Source of the DNA: Chryseobacterium phosphatilyticum
Lineage (GTDB): Bacteria > Bacteroidota > Bacteroidia > Flavobacteriales > Weeksellaceae
Direction of reading: 5' to 3'
DNA: 64,000 nucleotides
Assembly (NCBI RefSeq): GCF_002899825.2
Contig: NZ_PPED02000003.1
Coordinates: 266,263-330,262 of the forward strand
The notes under the pieces are model-generated. The model did no database searches and was not told where the DNA came from. It saw only the letters and a program-made list of their open reading frames with translations. Below, piece after piece: positions 1 through 7,010 of this stretch (its first letter is position 1; each line of letters begins with the position of its first letter). A program made the position numbers and the translations under genes.

Positions 1-380
1 CCTTTGTAGGTAAGCCCCGCAGTTCCGGTGTTGTATACCAAAAGACCAGCCGCAGGTGAGGGTATTGTCGTTTGATCTTTAGAACTTGTAAGAGGTACTC
101 TTGGTAGCAAGACCCCCTTATCTGTAGCTTTCACCTCAAATTTTGCGCTTTTGTCCGGTGATATTGTACCGACACCTACACTTCCATCAGAGATTACTAC
201 AAAATCATTAATCTGTTGGGCTGTTGTTGGGATTCCGGTTGCAGGATTATCTTTAGCTCCATCAATATGAAAAATACCTTGAGGATTTGATGTATGAATC
301 CCTACCTGAGAATGCAGGTTTTGGGAAAATGAAATAATTGAGATTCCCAAAACTATTCCGTAATAATTTTTTTTTCTCAT
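1..380 (-). CDS. Secreted protein, partial (left copy of a tandem duplication)
   Basis: The ATG lies at 380 on the minus strand and the gene runs off the left edge, so only about 126 N-terminal codons are visible. It begins with a signal peptide (MRKKNYYGIVLGISIISFSQ, then a likely cut near HSQ). The mature part has the G-I-x-T-x-x-P-x-G-x-F-H-I-D-G pattern often seen in secreted Flavobacteriia proteins with repetitive, tail-fibre-like N-termini. Bases 1-295 are identical to 1538-1832 inside the next gene, while the signal peptide region differs at several positions. Function is unknown. It is certainly a paralogue of the 664-1917 gene; whether the downstream part is also duplicated cannot be seen. 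Confidence 0.85.
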   Translation of the reverse strand, partial: MRKKNYYGIVLGISIISFSQNLHSQVGIHTSNPQGIFHIDGAKDNPATGIPTTAQQINDFVVISDGSVGVGTISPDKSAKFEVKATDKGVLLPRVPLTSSKDQTTIPSPAAGLLVYNTGTAGLTYK

Positions 381-464
381 CTGTTTAATATTATATTATT
401 TGTCTTTTATTTGTGTTTATTATTGCGTTAGATAAGCATATTCATTTGTTATAGGAAACAAAAC

Positions 465-538
465 TTTACTTTAAAAAGCTGGTAGAATTATAATTGTTAT
501 GAACAGAACCAGATTATTTTATCTATTAAATAATTTTT
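465..538. repeat. 74-nt upstream repeat, copy A
   Basis: This stretch upstream of the left secreted-protein gene matches 2011-2084 without a mismatch, although the sequence between it and each start codon has diverged. It sits about 85 to 160 bases before the ATG, so it may hold the promoter or an operator, or mark the limit of gene conversion. The rest of 381-663 is an AT-rich intergenic region also recognisably duplicated but less conserved. Confidence 0.85.
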
Positions 539-663
539 TATGGTATAATAATAGTCAATCTGAATGGGGATTTTTTGTCATTGCCAGTTTTATAATGCTA
601 TTTCCGGTGCTCTGTATACTGTGATCAGGAAAATACTGCTTGCAGTAAGATATTTTTTATGTA

Positions 664-1917
664 TTACATAACGCGTTGAAGAGTGGTAAACATTACCTTT
701 TCTCCATTAAATTCAACAATCTGATACAAGAATCTGTAAAACTTGTAGGTATCAGGAGCTCCCGTAGCAACTCTTACTGCAAGGAATAGCTCTGATACTT
801 CTGCATAGTAATTGGTGCCCCCTAAAGGAGCTGTTGGAGTTGTACCTACTGGTGGACCTGTCCAATAAATAAGGTCATCATAATCTATCGGTTGCTCTGT
901 GTTTGAAGGTATGGTTAGTCCGATCAATTGTCTTCCTTGATTAACGGAGTGAGCAGCAGTATTAATATGCACCACTATGGGACTACCGGTTACATTCTTT
1001 AAAATAGGTTTAAAAAAGGTTCCTCCTGCTGAAACAACATCAAACATGAGTCCGTCAAAAACAGGCATGGAAGCTCCATATTTGACATTGGTTGAAAAAT
1101 ATTTTCCGGAAGTATTCATTATGGTAGCATCAGCAAAATAGGTGTTCCCCGAAATTCCACCCACATCAAGTTGGTTTCCCCGTCCTATAGTAGCATCACA
1201 ACTCTGTCCTCCGATATTTAATGGGAAAGTCGTTGTGACAGGGCTTGTAACTGTTGGAGTTCCAGATACGCTGTACACTAAGGTTCCGGAACCGTTGTTT
1301 AGATTTCCTGCAGTAAGAGTTGCTGTAAGTCCATTTACAGGTCCTACCACCTGTGAAGGATAGGCTCCGCCATTACCTCCGGCATAAGGCACAGTCATTG
1401 TTCCATTATAAAAAGTCCCTGCAGTATAATTCGAAGGAGAAAGGTTTGCATTACCGCAGAGTATAGAATTCACAACTCCGGTATCACTTGACGAGTTATT
1501 AAAAGTTCTCCATTCAGTTCCGTTCCAGAAAACATACCCTTTGTAGGTAAGCCCCGCAGTTCCGGTGTTGTATACCAAAAGACCAGCCGCAGGTGAGGGT
1601 ATTGTCGTTTGATCTTTAGAACTTGTAAGAGGTACTCTTGGTAGCAAGACCCCCTTATCTGTAGCTTTCACCTCAAATTTTGCGCTTTTGTCCGGTGATA
1701 TTGTACCGACACCTACACTTCCATCAGAGATTACTACAAAATCATTAATCTGTTGGGCTGTTGTTGGGATTCCGGTTGCAGGATTATCTTTAGCTCCATC
1801 AATATGAAAAATACCTTGAGGATTTGATGTATTAATCCCTACCTGAGAGAATAAGTTTTGGGAAAATGAAATAATTAAGATTCCCAAAACTATTCTGTAA
1901 TAAATTTTTTTTCTCAT
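664..1917 (-). CDS. Secreted protein of unknown function (right copy of the duplication)
   Basis: Full-length 417-residue protein. Residues 1-25 form a signal peptide (basic MRKK, hydrophobic core, SQ near the end). Residues 25-130 carry the H-I-D-G and K-F-E-V-K-A-T-D-K-G-V-L-L-P-R-V-P-L motifs common in secreted Flavobacteriia proteins that resemble phage fibre N-termini. Residues 150-240 are Gly/Thr/Ser rich with a conserved-looking GQSCDATIG. The C-terminal half is beta-rich. No type IX sorting domain is visible at the C-terminus, so it may leave by another route or stay periplasmic. The first 98 or so mature codons share identical DNA with the left copy. I do not recognise a function. 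Confidence 0.85.
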   Translation of the reverse strand: MRKKIYYRIVLGILIISFSQNLFSQVGINTSNPQGIFHIDGAKDNPATGIPTTAQQINDFVVISDGSVGVGTISPDKSAKFEVKATDKGVLLPRVPLTSSKDQTTIPSPAAGLLVYNTGTAGLTYKGYVFWNGTEWRTFNNSSSDTGVVNSILCGNANLSPSNYTAGTFYNGTMTVPYAGGNGGAYPSQVVGPVNGLTATLTAGNLNNGSGTLVYSVSGTPTVTSPVTTTFPLNIGGQSCDATIGRGNQLDVGGISGNTYFADATIMNTSGKYFSTNVKYGASMPVFDGLMFDVVSAGGTFFKPILKNVTGSPIVVHINTAAHSVNQGRQLIGLTIPSNTEQPIDYDDLIYWTGPPVGTTPTAPLGGTNYYAEVSELFLAVRVATGAPDTYKFYRFLYQIVEFNGEKVMFTTLQRVM

Positions 1918-2292
1918 TTGTTTTAATGTTAGATTATTTAACTTTTATCTTTTATTTGTGTTTATTGTTGCATTATATAAGCATATTCATGTGTATATAG
2001 GAAACAAAATTTTACTTTAAAAAGCTGGTAGAATTATAATTGTTATGAACAGAACCAGATTATTTTATCTATTAAATAATTTTTATAGTTTAAAAATAAT
2101 AGGAATTTTTATCATTGCCAGTTTTTACATTATTCCTTTAATGAGATTGATAAAATTGTACTTTAAAGTTTATTTCACAAAATTATCTATCTTTATAAAT
2201 CAAATTAATAGACTATAAATTAATTTTCAATATAAATTGGTATTGATTTAATCTGCTGAATATTAATTTTTTATATAAAACACATTTGAAAA
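1918..2292. other. Intergenic region between divergent genes
   Basis: About 375 bases, very AT-rich, between the secreted-protein gene (minus) and the AraC-type gene (plus). The left part is the second copy of the duplicated upstream region. No ORF, hairpin or RNA gene was seen, and no clear TAnnTTTG box for the plus-strand gene. Confidence 0.6.
2011..2084. repeat. 74-nt upstream repeat, copy B
   Basis: Exact match to 465-538. In both copies the repeat lies at a similar distance upstream of the start codon of its secreted-protein gene, which makes a shared regulatory role plausible. Confidence 0.85.
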
Positions 2293-3282
2293 ATGATTAC
2301 CGAGAGACTAGATGAAACTACTTTAAATAGTAAAGTAGAAAAGCTGAAGCTGCGATTTATACATTATTATGTAATTATTACCTGTACCACATTAATTGTA
2401 TATATTTTAACTTTTTACTATTTCATGCAGGGTCCATTCATGACAATGTACTTCACTGTAGGATTGATTACATTGTCTTATATCTACCTGATAATAGGAA
2501 AAAAGTATACTGCCAATGACATGATGCAGGTTTACATGATCGTTGCACCATTATATAATTCCTATATTATGCTTGTATTCTGGGAAACTTCAGTCGCCAG
2601 TTTTGTAACGTTATTTCCTGTGCCGGTAGCAGCGTACCTATTTTTGTCGAAGAAAGAGTGTATTGGATATTTATTATATATAATAGCCATTTCTTTTATT
2701 TGTTTTTTTATTCGTGAAAATTTTAATATTGAATTTGAAAAGTTTCCTTATCATAAATTAGTGATTACTGATATTCTTCTTTTTTGTTTTAATCTGGTTA
2801 TTATTATTCTGATACTTTTCTATCATGATAGAATTAATAAACTATATATTTTGTCAGAGTTTACTTCTGTGAAATCAGAAGATAAGAAATCAGTTGTTGT
2901 GCAGGAAGGGTATGAAAAAGAAGATATTGATGAAGAAATAGTTGAGAGGTTACAAAATCTTATGGAAAATGAGATGCTTTTTAAAAATCCAAACCTGAGT
3001 ATTTCGACATTAAGTACTTATTTTGATGTAAATTATACCTATATATCAAAGATCATTCGCCACCTGGGTTATAATAATTTTAATCATTATCTGAACAGGT
3101 ATCGAATTAATCATGTAAAAATGCTCATGAATGAGAGTGACCTGCATAAGGTGACTCTAATGTTTATTTACACAGAAGCGGGATTTTCTAATCAAGCAAC
3201 TTTTAACAGGGTTTTCAAGCAAATAGAAGGTGTTACCCCTAGTGAGTATATCAGTTTAATAAAAACAGAAAAGCTGAATTGA
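2293..3282 (+). CDS. AraC-family transcriptional regulator with membrane N-terminal domain
   Basis: 329 residues. Residues about 20-195 contain roughly six hydrophobic segments (for example around 25-45, 55-70, 110-125, 130-145, 165-185), so the N-terminal half is a membrane domain. Residues about 225-325 form an AraC/XylS double helix-turn-helix: the first helix pair includes LSISTLSTYFDVNYTYISKI, the second ends in the diagnostic GFSNQATFNRVFKQIEGVTP. This layout, a membrane sensor fused to an AraC DNA-binding domain, is frequent in Flavobacteriia. The ligand is unknown. It diverges from the duplicated secreted-protein genes and might regulate them, but nothing proves it. Confidence 0.9.
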   Translation: MITERLDETTLNSKVEKLKLRFIHYYVIITCTTLIVYILTFYYFMQGPFMTMYFTVGLITLSYIYLIIGKKYTANDMMQVYMIVAPLYNSYIMLVFWETSVASFVTLFPVPVAAYLFLSKKECIGYLLYIIAISFICFFIRENFNIEFEKFPYHKLVITDILLFCFNLVIIILILFYHDRINKLYILSEFTSVKSEDKKSVVVQEGYEKEDIDEEIVERLQNLMENEMLFKNPNLSISTLSTYFDVNYTYISKIIRHLGYNNFNHYLNRYRINHVKMLMNESDLHKVTLMFIYTEAGFSNQATFNRVFKQIEGVTPSEYISLIKTEKLN

Positions 3283-3310
3283 AGTAGGTATTTTTATTTA
3301 TAAGAAGAAT

Positions 3311-3336
3311 GAATCCCGGTTATTTATCCAGGATTC
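3311..3336. terminator. Possible bidirectional hairpin between convergent genes
   Basis: Nine-base arms (GAATCCCGG / CCAGGATTC, one imperfect pair) flank an 8-base loop that contains the tyrA stop codon. It lies between the convergent AraC-type gene and tyrA. The T-runs on either side are weak, so the call is tentative. Confidence 0.35.
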
Positions 3337-4165
3337 CTCTTATTTTATTGGCATTGGAAATAAGTTCTTCCAGATATTCAAAGTTTTCTTTTTCCAGAGC
3401 AGATTTGAACTTTCTAAGCTGAGTGATATGTTCATTCAGTACATCCAAAACATTTTCTTTATTTTGCTTGAAAATAGGGACCCACATTTCGGGATGGGAT
3501 TTAGCAAGACGTACAGTACTGGAAAAACCGGAACTGGCAAGCTGAAAGATTGTCTCCTCTTCACGTTCTTTTTCCAGTACAGTATTGGCCAGTGCGTATG
3601 AAGTAATGTGAGAAATATGTGAAATGTAAGCGGTATGAATATCGTGATCCTCAGCATTCATGTAGATCATATGCATGTCAAGGGCATTCACTACTTTCTC
3701 AACGATGTTCAAAGCATCATCTGCTGATTCTTCTTTATTGCAGATAACACCGGCTTTTCCTGAAAAACTCTCGGCAATAGCAGATTTCGGACCACTGTTT
3801 TCAGTTCCCCACATCGGGTGAAATGCTACAAATCTTGAGCGTTTCGGATGATTCGTGACAGCACCAACAATTCCTGCTTTAGTAGAACCGGCATCCATAA
3901 CAGTCTGATGTCCGGATACAAGATTAAGGACCGTTGGCAATAATTTTCTGGCAGCATCCACCGGAATGGCAATGATGATCAGATCTGAATTTTTAATTCC
4001 TTCCTCCAGGCTGGCTTCTGCATCAATTATTTTCAGATCGAGTGCATCGTTGATATGTTGTTTGTTGTAATCGATTCCGTAGATGAAGCTGGCAATCCCT
4101 TTTTCTCTTAATTTTAATGCCATTGAGCCTCCGATTAATCCAACACCTATAATACTTATTTTCAT
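3320..4165 (-). CDS. tyrA: Prephenate dehydrogenase
   Basis: 281 residues. It converts prephenate to 4-hydroxyphenylpyruvate with NAD(P)+, the committed step to tyrosine, in the cytoplasm. The N-terminus has the dinucleotide fold GVGLIGGSMA. Family landmarks follow: SDLIIIAIPVDA, MDAGSTKAGI, and FVAFHPMWGTENSGP, the conserved H-P-M-x-G-x-E-x-x-G active-site segment. The helical C-terminal domain (residues 170-281) contains HISHITSYALANT. No chorismate mutase or ACT domain is fused, so it is the monofunctional form. Expression is probably controlled by the Tyr-codon leader peptide and terminator directly upstream. It appears monocistronic. The start is the ATG preceding the Rossmann strand. 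Confidence 0.95.
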   Translation of the reverse strand: MKISIIGVGLIGGSMALKLREKGIASFIYGIDYNKQHINDALDLKIIDAEASLEEGIKNSDLIIIAIPVDAARKLLPTVLNLVSGHQTVMDAGSTKAGIVGAVTNHPKRSRFVAFHPMWGTENSGPKSAIAESFSGKAGVICNKEESADDALNIVEKVVNALDMHMIYMNAEDHDIHTAYISHISHITSYALANTVLEKEREEETIFQLASSGFSSTVRLAKSHPEMWVPIFKQNKENVLDVLNEHITQLRKFKSALEKENFEYLEELISNANKIRGILDK

Positions 4166-4189
4166 CTTTAAAATTTGTTTAAAATAAAA

Positions 4190-4214
4190 AAAACCTCGTC
4201 AAGGACGAGGTTTT
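4190..4214 (-). terminator. tyrA attenuator terminator
   Basis: Perfect 11-bp inverted repeat (AAAACCTCGTC / GACGAGGTTTT, loop CTT on the minus strand) followed by a run of Ts, only about 24 bases before the tyrA ATG. No gene ends just upstream on that strand except the 18-codon leader peptide, so it is best read as an attenuator. The segment GGATAGGG around the leader stop codon (about 4234-4241) can pair with CCTCGTCC of the 5' arm (7 of 8 positions, two of them G-U), giving a competing antiterminator. Confidence 0.75.
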
Positions 4215-4235
4215 AAATTATGTTCATAAGAATCC

Positions 4236-4292
4236 CTATCCCAGATCTGAGGTAAAAATTCTATAATAATATGTTCCGTTATTAAAATTCAC
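4236..4292 (-). CDS. tyrA leader peptide with three consecutive Tyr codons
   Basis: GTG-started 18-codon ORF reading (M)NFNNGTYYYRIFTSDLG, then TAG. Three adjacent TAT codons and two Phe codons in so short an ORF, directly before a terminator and tyrA, fit a ribosome-mediated attenuator. When charged tRNA-Tyr is scarce, the ribosome would stall on the Tyr codons. That leaves the segment near the stop codon free to block the terminator. The GTG lies exactly 4 nt after a TACCTTCG -7 box, so the mRNA is probably leaderless. Too short for ordinary annotation. Confidence 0.7.
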   Translation of the reverse strand: MNFNNGTYYYRIFTSDLG

Positions 4293-4296
4293 AAAG

Positions 4297-4304
4297 CGAA
4301 GGTA
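4297..4304 (-). promoter_or_regulatory. Predicted -7 box of the tyrA leader transcript
   Basis: TACCTTCG on the minus strand fits the Bacteroidetes -7 element TAnnTTTG with one T-to-C change. No clear TTG lies 17-23 bases upstream. The 4-nt spacing to the leader GTG equals that at dnaG and the ilv leader. Confidence 0.5.
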
Positions 4305-4482
4305 TAAAATATTTTTGAAACCAGAGAAATTTTAATACAAATTTGTGAGACAAATACTTTTATTAACTGATGAAAAGATCGGAGTTTTTTCCATCCGCAT
4401 ATTGTTTTAAAATTTGCATGAGTTAATTTCTTTTTTTGATAAATTTAAACCAACATTTAACGGTGTTAAATAAAAAAGTAAT

Positions 4483-5133
4483 GTGATGAGAGTTAAGTTG
4501 TTATATCTGGTTTTTATACTGCTGGTCACAGCTGGATTAAGCCCTGCAAGAGAGAAAGCTCCATTGATGGAAGCTGTTACTAAGCAGGATACCATGAAAT
4601 TAAGAGCCACCTTTAATGAAGAGGATATTTTGGCCAATGAGTATTTAAAAAAAAGATTGAAACCCATCCAGACCAATTTTAAAAGAATTAACTCGATAAG
4701 AAAATGGAGCTCTGTTAAAAAGAAAAATATTGAAGGCGAGTCTGCGGAAGGAGGAGAAGCTACATTTTATTATAAAGACAACCATCTGGAAAAAGTAATG
4801 GCAAGGCATTACGGGGAAATGGGTCAGGTATTAATCGAATATTATCTTTTAAAAGGACGATTATCTTTTGTTTTTGAAAAAGACTACCAATATAACCGTC
4901 CAATGTTTTACGATGTTAAAGCAATGAAAGAGAGCGGCGATATTGAAGCATTTGATTTTAAAAAATCAGAAATAACGGAAACCCGGAATTATTTTGAAAA
5001 AGGAAATCTGATCCATATTGTCAACAGTCAGGATTGCGGAGCTCCTTTTAGTGAAGAGTATACACGGGAAGAAGAGAAAAGCATCACTGAAGGTTTTGAA
5101 AGACTTTTGAAGTTATCACAGGAAAAGGAATGA
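4483..5133 (+). CDS. Exported protein of unknown function
   Basis: 216 residues starting with a clear signal peptide (MMRVKLLYLVFILLVTAGLS, then PA). The mature part is charged and mixed alpha/beta, with a Gly/Glu-rich stretch near 85 and repeated FYYKD / YYLLKGRLSFVFEKD-type segments that suggest beta strands. A single Cys occurs near residue 183. It resembles periplasmic or outer-surface hypothetical proteins of Flavobacteriia, but I cannot name a family. It stands alone between divergent tyrA and the convergent zinc-ribbon gene. Confidence 0.8.
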   Translation: MMRVKLLYLVFILLVTAGLSPAREKAPLMEAVTKQDTMKLRATFNEEDILANEYLKKRLKPIQTNFKRINSIRKWSSVKKKNIEGESAEGGEATFYYKDNHLEKVMARHYGEMGQVLIEYYLLKGRLSFVFEKDYQYNRPMFYDVKAMKESGDIEAFDFKKSEITETRNYFEKGNLIHIVNSQDCGAPFSEEYTREEEKSITEGFERLLKLSQEKE

Positions 5134-5230
5134 GCCAGTTTCAACATTTTTTCCAATTTTTGTTCCTACTCTAAAGCAATGCATGTAAAAAATATTAATT
5201 TTATTACCCGGCATAAAAACAACTTTATCA

Positions 5231-5764
5231 TTATGTGCTTTTAATCAGGGCAAGTCTTTCTTCCACCTCCTTAATTTTAGTGAGCCAATAGTTGATCCCT
5301 TCCTGATTGGTTACGGTTTGTTTAAATGCATTGTTGCTGACTGCCCTTAATTTGGAACCGTTTTTTTGAAATTCCAGCTCTCGTTCTTTTTTATTCTCGG
5401 GCTCAATACGATATCTCCAGAATACCAGAGCATGCATATATTCAGAACGAATTTTTTCCAGATAAGAAATAATAGCTCTATGATCTTGCGGAATATATCC
5501 CGGGCCTGAACATCCACAAGAATGAAATGTGATTCCGACAGTGTATAGATCTTTGATATGCGCCCATTGCTTATCATCACTTTTGGCTGGTGATTTAAAG
5601 TCCAGCCCCATATTAGCCATCAGGCTTCCACATTCAGGACATTTAGCCTCTACAGAGGTTTGTTGATCTCTGTCCACATCTTTCAAGACGCGGCGTTTGA
5701 ATGTTTTCTGGCAGTTGAAACAGGCATAATGACGTTTATAAATCGTCATGGCATATCGACACAT
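5231..5764 (-). CDS. Zinc-ribbon protein of unknown function
   Basis: 177 residues with three Cys groups: CFNC near residue 15, CPEC near 42, and HSCGC near 80. The first two probably form one four-Cys zinc ribbon. The C-terminal half is charged and helical (roughly 95-175), ending in a likely coiled coil. There is no signal peptide, so it should be cytoplasmic. An alternative start is the ATG five codons later (MTIYKRHY). Similar small proteins occur in Bacteroidetes without known function. It lies downstream of the lanthipeptide genes on the same strand but more than 100 bases away, so it need not belong to them. Confidence 0.8.
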   Translation of the reverse strand: MCRYAMTIYKRHYACFNCQKTFKRRVLKDVDRDQQTSVEAKCPECGSLMANMGLDFKSPAKSDDKQWAHIKDLYTVGITFHSCGCSGPGYIPQDHRAIISYLEKIRSEYMHALVFWRYRIEPENKKERELEFQKNGSKLRAVSNNAFKQTVTNQEGINYWLTKIKEVEERLALIKST

Positions 5765-5882
5765 TGTGTTTTTATTTAATCGTTAGTGTATTGTTTGTAT
5801 GGGTGTTTATTTGGTGTAAAATTATGAATTTTTATGAATTGTTAGTAAAATAATTACTGTGTTTTATTCTTTTGCGGCTATT

Positions 5883-7010
5883 TTACTGAATTAAGAATAA
5901 ACATGACCAATCTTTTTTGGGCAGAAGCGATAATCCTATTCCAGCCAAACCCTCCAGAAGGCCCATATTATAGACATATTCGTCTGCCGATTTATACAGA
6001 AAACAGCATTCCTGATCATCGGGAGAATAATAAGATTGTGTAATTCCCTGCCAGTAGTCACCGGCTTCTTTGAACATAATATTCCCGGTTTTATCATAAA
6101 ATGAATGATATATTGAAGAAATTCCCGCACTTCCATGGCAAACTGAAGCATCGGTTACCTTACTGGAATCGTCATGTTTTCTCAGGGTAGTTTTTGAAAG
6201 TATTTGCAGTGCTTTATTTTGCAGATTTATATCCTTAATCAGTACGCCTATTTTATAAAGAATACAGGCTATGCCAAGATCTCCGTAGCACCAGGCTAGG
6301 CGTGACGCGTACTTTGAATTTTCCTTACTACCTTCAATGACGGAAGGGAAAACAGATTCAGTGCCTTCCTCTGATGCATAGGTTAAGAATTCAGATACCG
6401 TTTTTTTAATAAAAGAAATATCCTTATCGGAATCTGCCATGCAGGCCAAAAGAAAAAGGTTGGGCAGAAAGCCATGGGAAATACCAAAATTTGAAATGTT
6501 GTCTTCCCTGTTTTTAGAGCTTTGCCAGAATAGATCTGTCTTTTTACGAACGATGGTTTCCTTAAGAGTATGCAAAAGATCTTTATCAAGTTTCCGGATA
6601 TCCGCCTGGTTATTTAGAAAGGGCATCAGAAGACCGTTTCCGCCATAAAAAAAGTCAAAGTTGTCGTTTTCGAATTCTTCGATAGCCTGTTCGAGCATGA
6701 CATTGCCGATATCTTCAAAATCAAGAAAATCAAGGGCACACCATTGAGAGTTTTCCAGGTAATAAGATGAAGACAGCACTCCAGCCAATCCGGAGGCATA
6801 GGAGAGATCAATTCTTTCATTTTCAATATCATCGAATATAAGATCCCGATATTTTGCTATTTTTTTTTCAGCAACCTGATCGTAAAGTTCAGGATAAGTG
6901 CTGAAATAATGATGAAGAAATATCAACTCTGAACAGGCTCCGTTCATAAGCCCAATATGTTGGTGTTCGTGGTTTAAAATGTTTTTATATAGGTGATGAA
7001 GTATTGACAT
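5883..7010 (-). CDS. Lanthionine synthetase C-like cyclase
   Basis: 375-residue LanC-family protein. Such zinc enzymes add Cys thiols to dehydroalanine or dehydrobutyrine to close (methyl)lanthionine rings in the cytoplasm. The visible zinc ligands are the Cys of AWCYGDLGI (about residue 240) and the Cys-His of VCHGSAGI (about 289-290), matching NisC C284, C330 and H331. A further conserved His is in GISHGFLP (near 176). The repeated G-x-x-G loops of the alpha-toroid (SYASGLAG, YGGNGLL, GLLEGLAGIGLSLL) are present. Its start overlaps the LanB gene by 26 bases, so the two are likely co-translated. Length is slightly below NisC. Confidence 0.93.
   Translation of the reverse strand: MSILHHLYKNILNHEHQHIGLMNGACSELIFLHHYFSTYPELYDQVAEKKIAKYRDLIFDDIENERIDLSYASGLAGVLSSSYYLENSQWCALDFLDFEDIGNVMLEQAIEEFENDNFDFFYGGNGLLMPFLNNQADIRKLDKDLLHTLKETIVRKKTDLFWQSSKNREDNISNFGISHGFLPNLFLLACMADSDKDISFIKKTVSEFLTYASEEGTESVFPSVIEGSKENSKYASRLAWCYGDLGIACILYKIGVLIKDINLQNKALQILSKTTLRKHDDSSKVTDASVCHGSAGISSIYHSFYDKTGNIMFKEAGDYWQGITQSYYSPDDQECCFLYKSADEYVYNMGLLEGLAGIGLSLLPKKDWSCLFLIQ

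Noticed and set aside
1142..1363. Plus-strand ORF inside the secreted-protein gene
   Set aside because: Antisense shadow of a firm gene; proline/valine-rich translation results from the opposite strand.
4219..4233. Four-codon ORF MNII after the tyrA leader
   Set aside because: Too short and carries no Tyr or Phe; the GTG-started ORF just upstream explains the region better.
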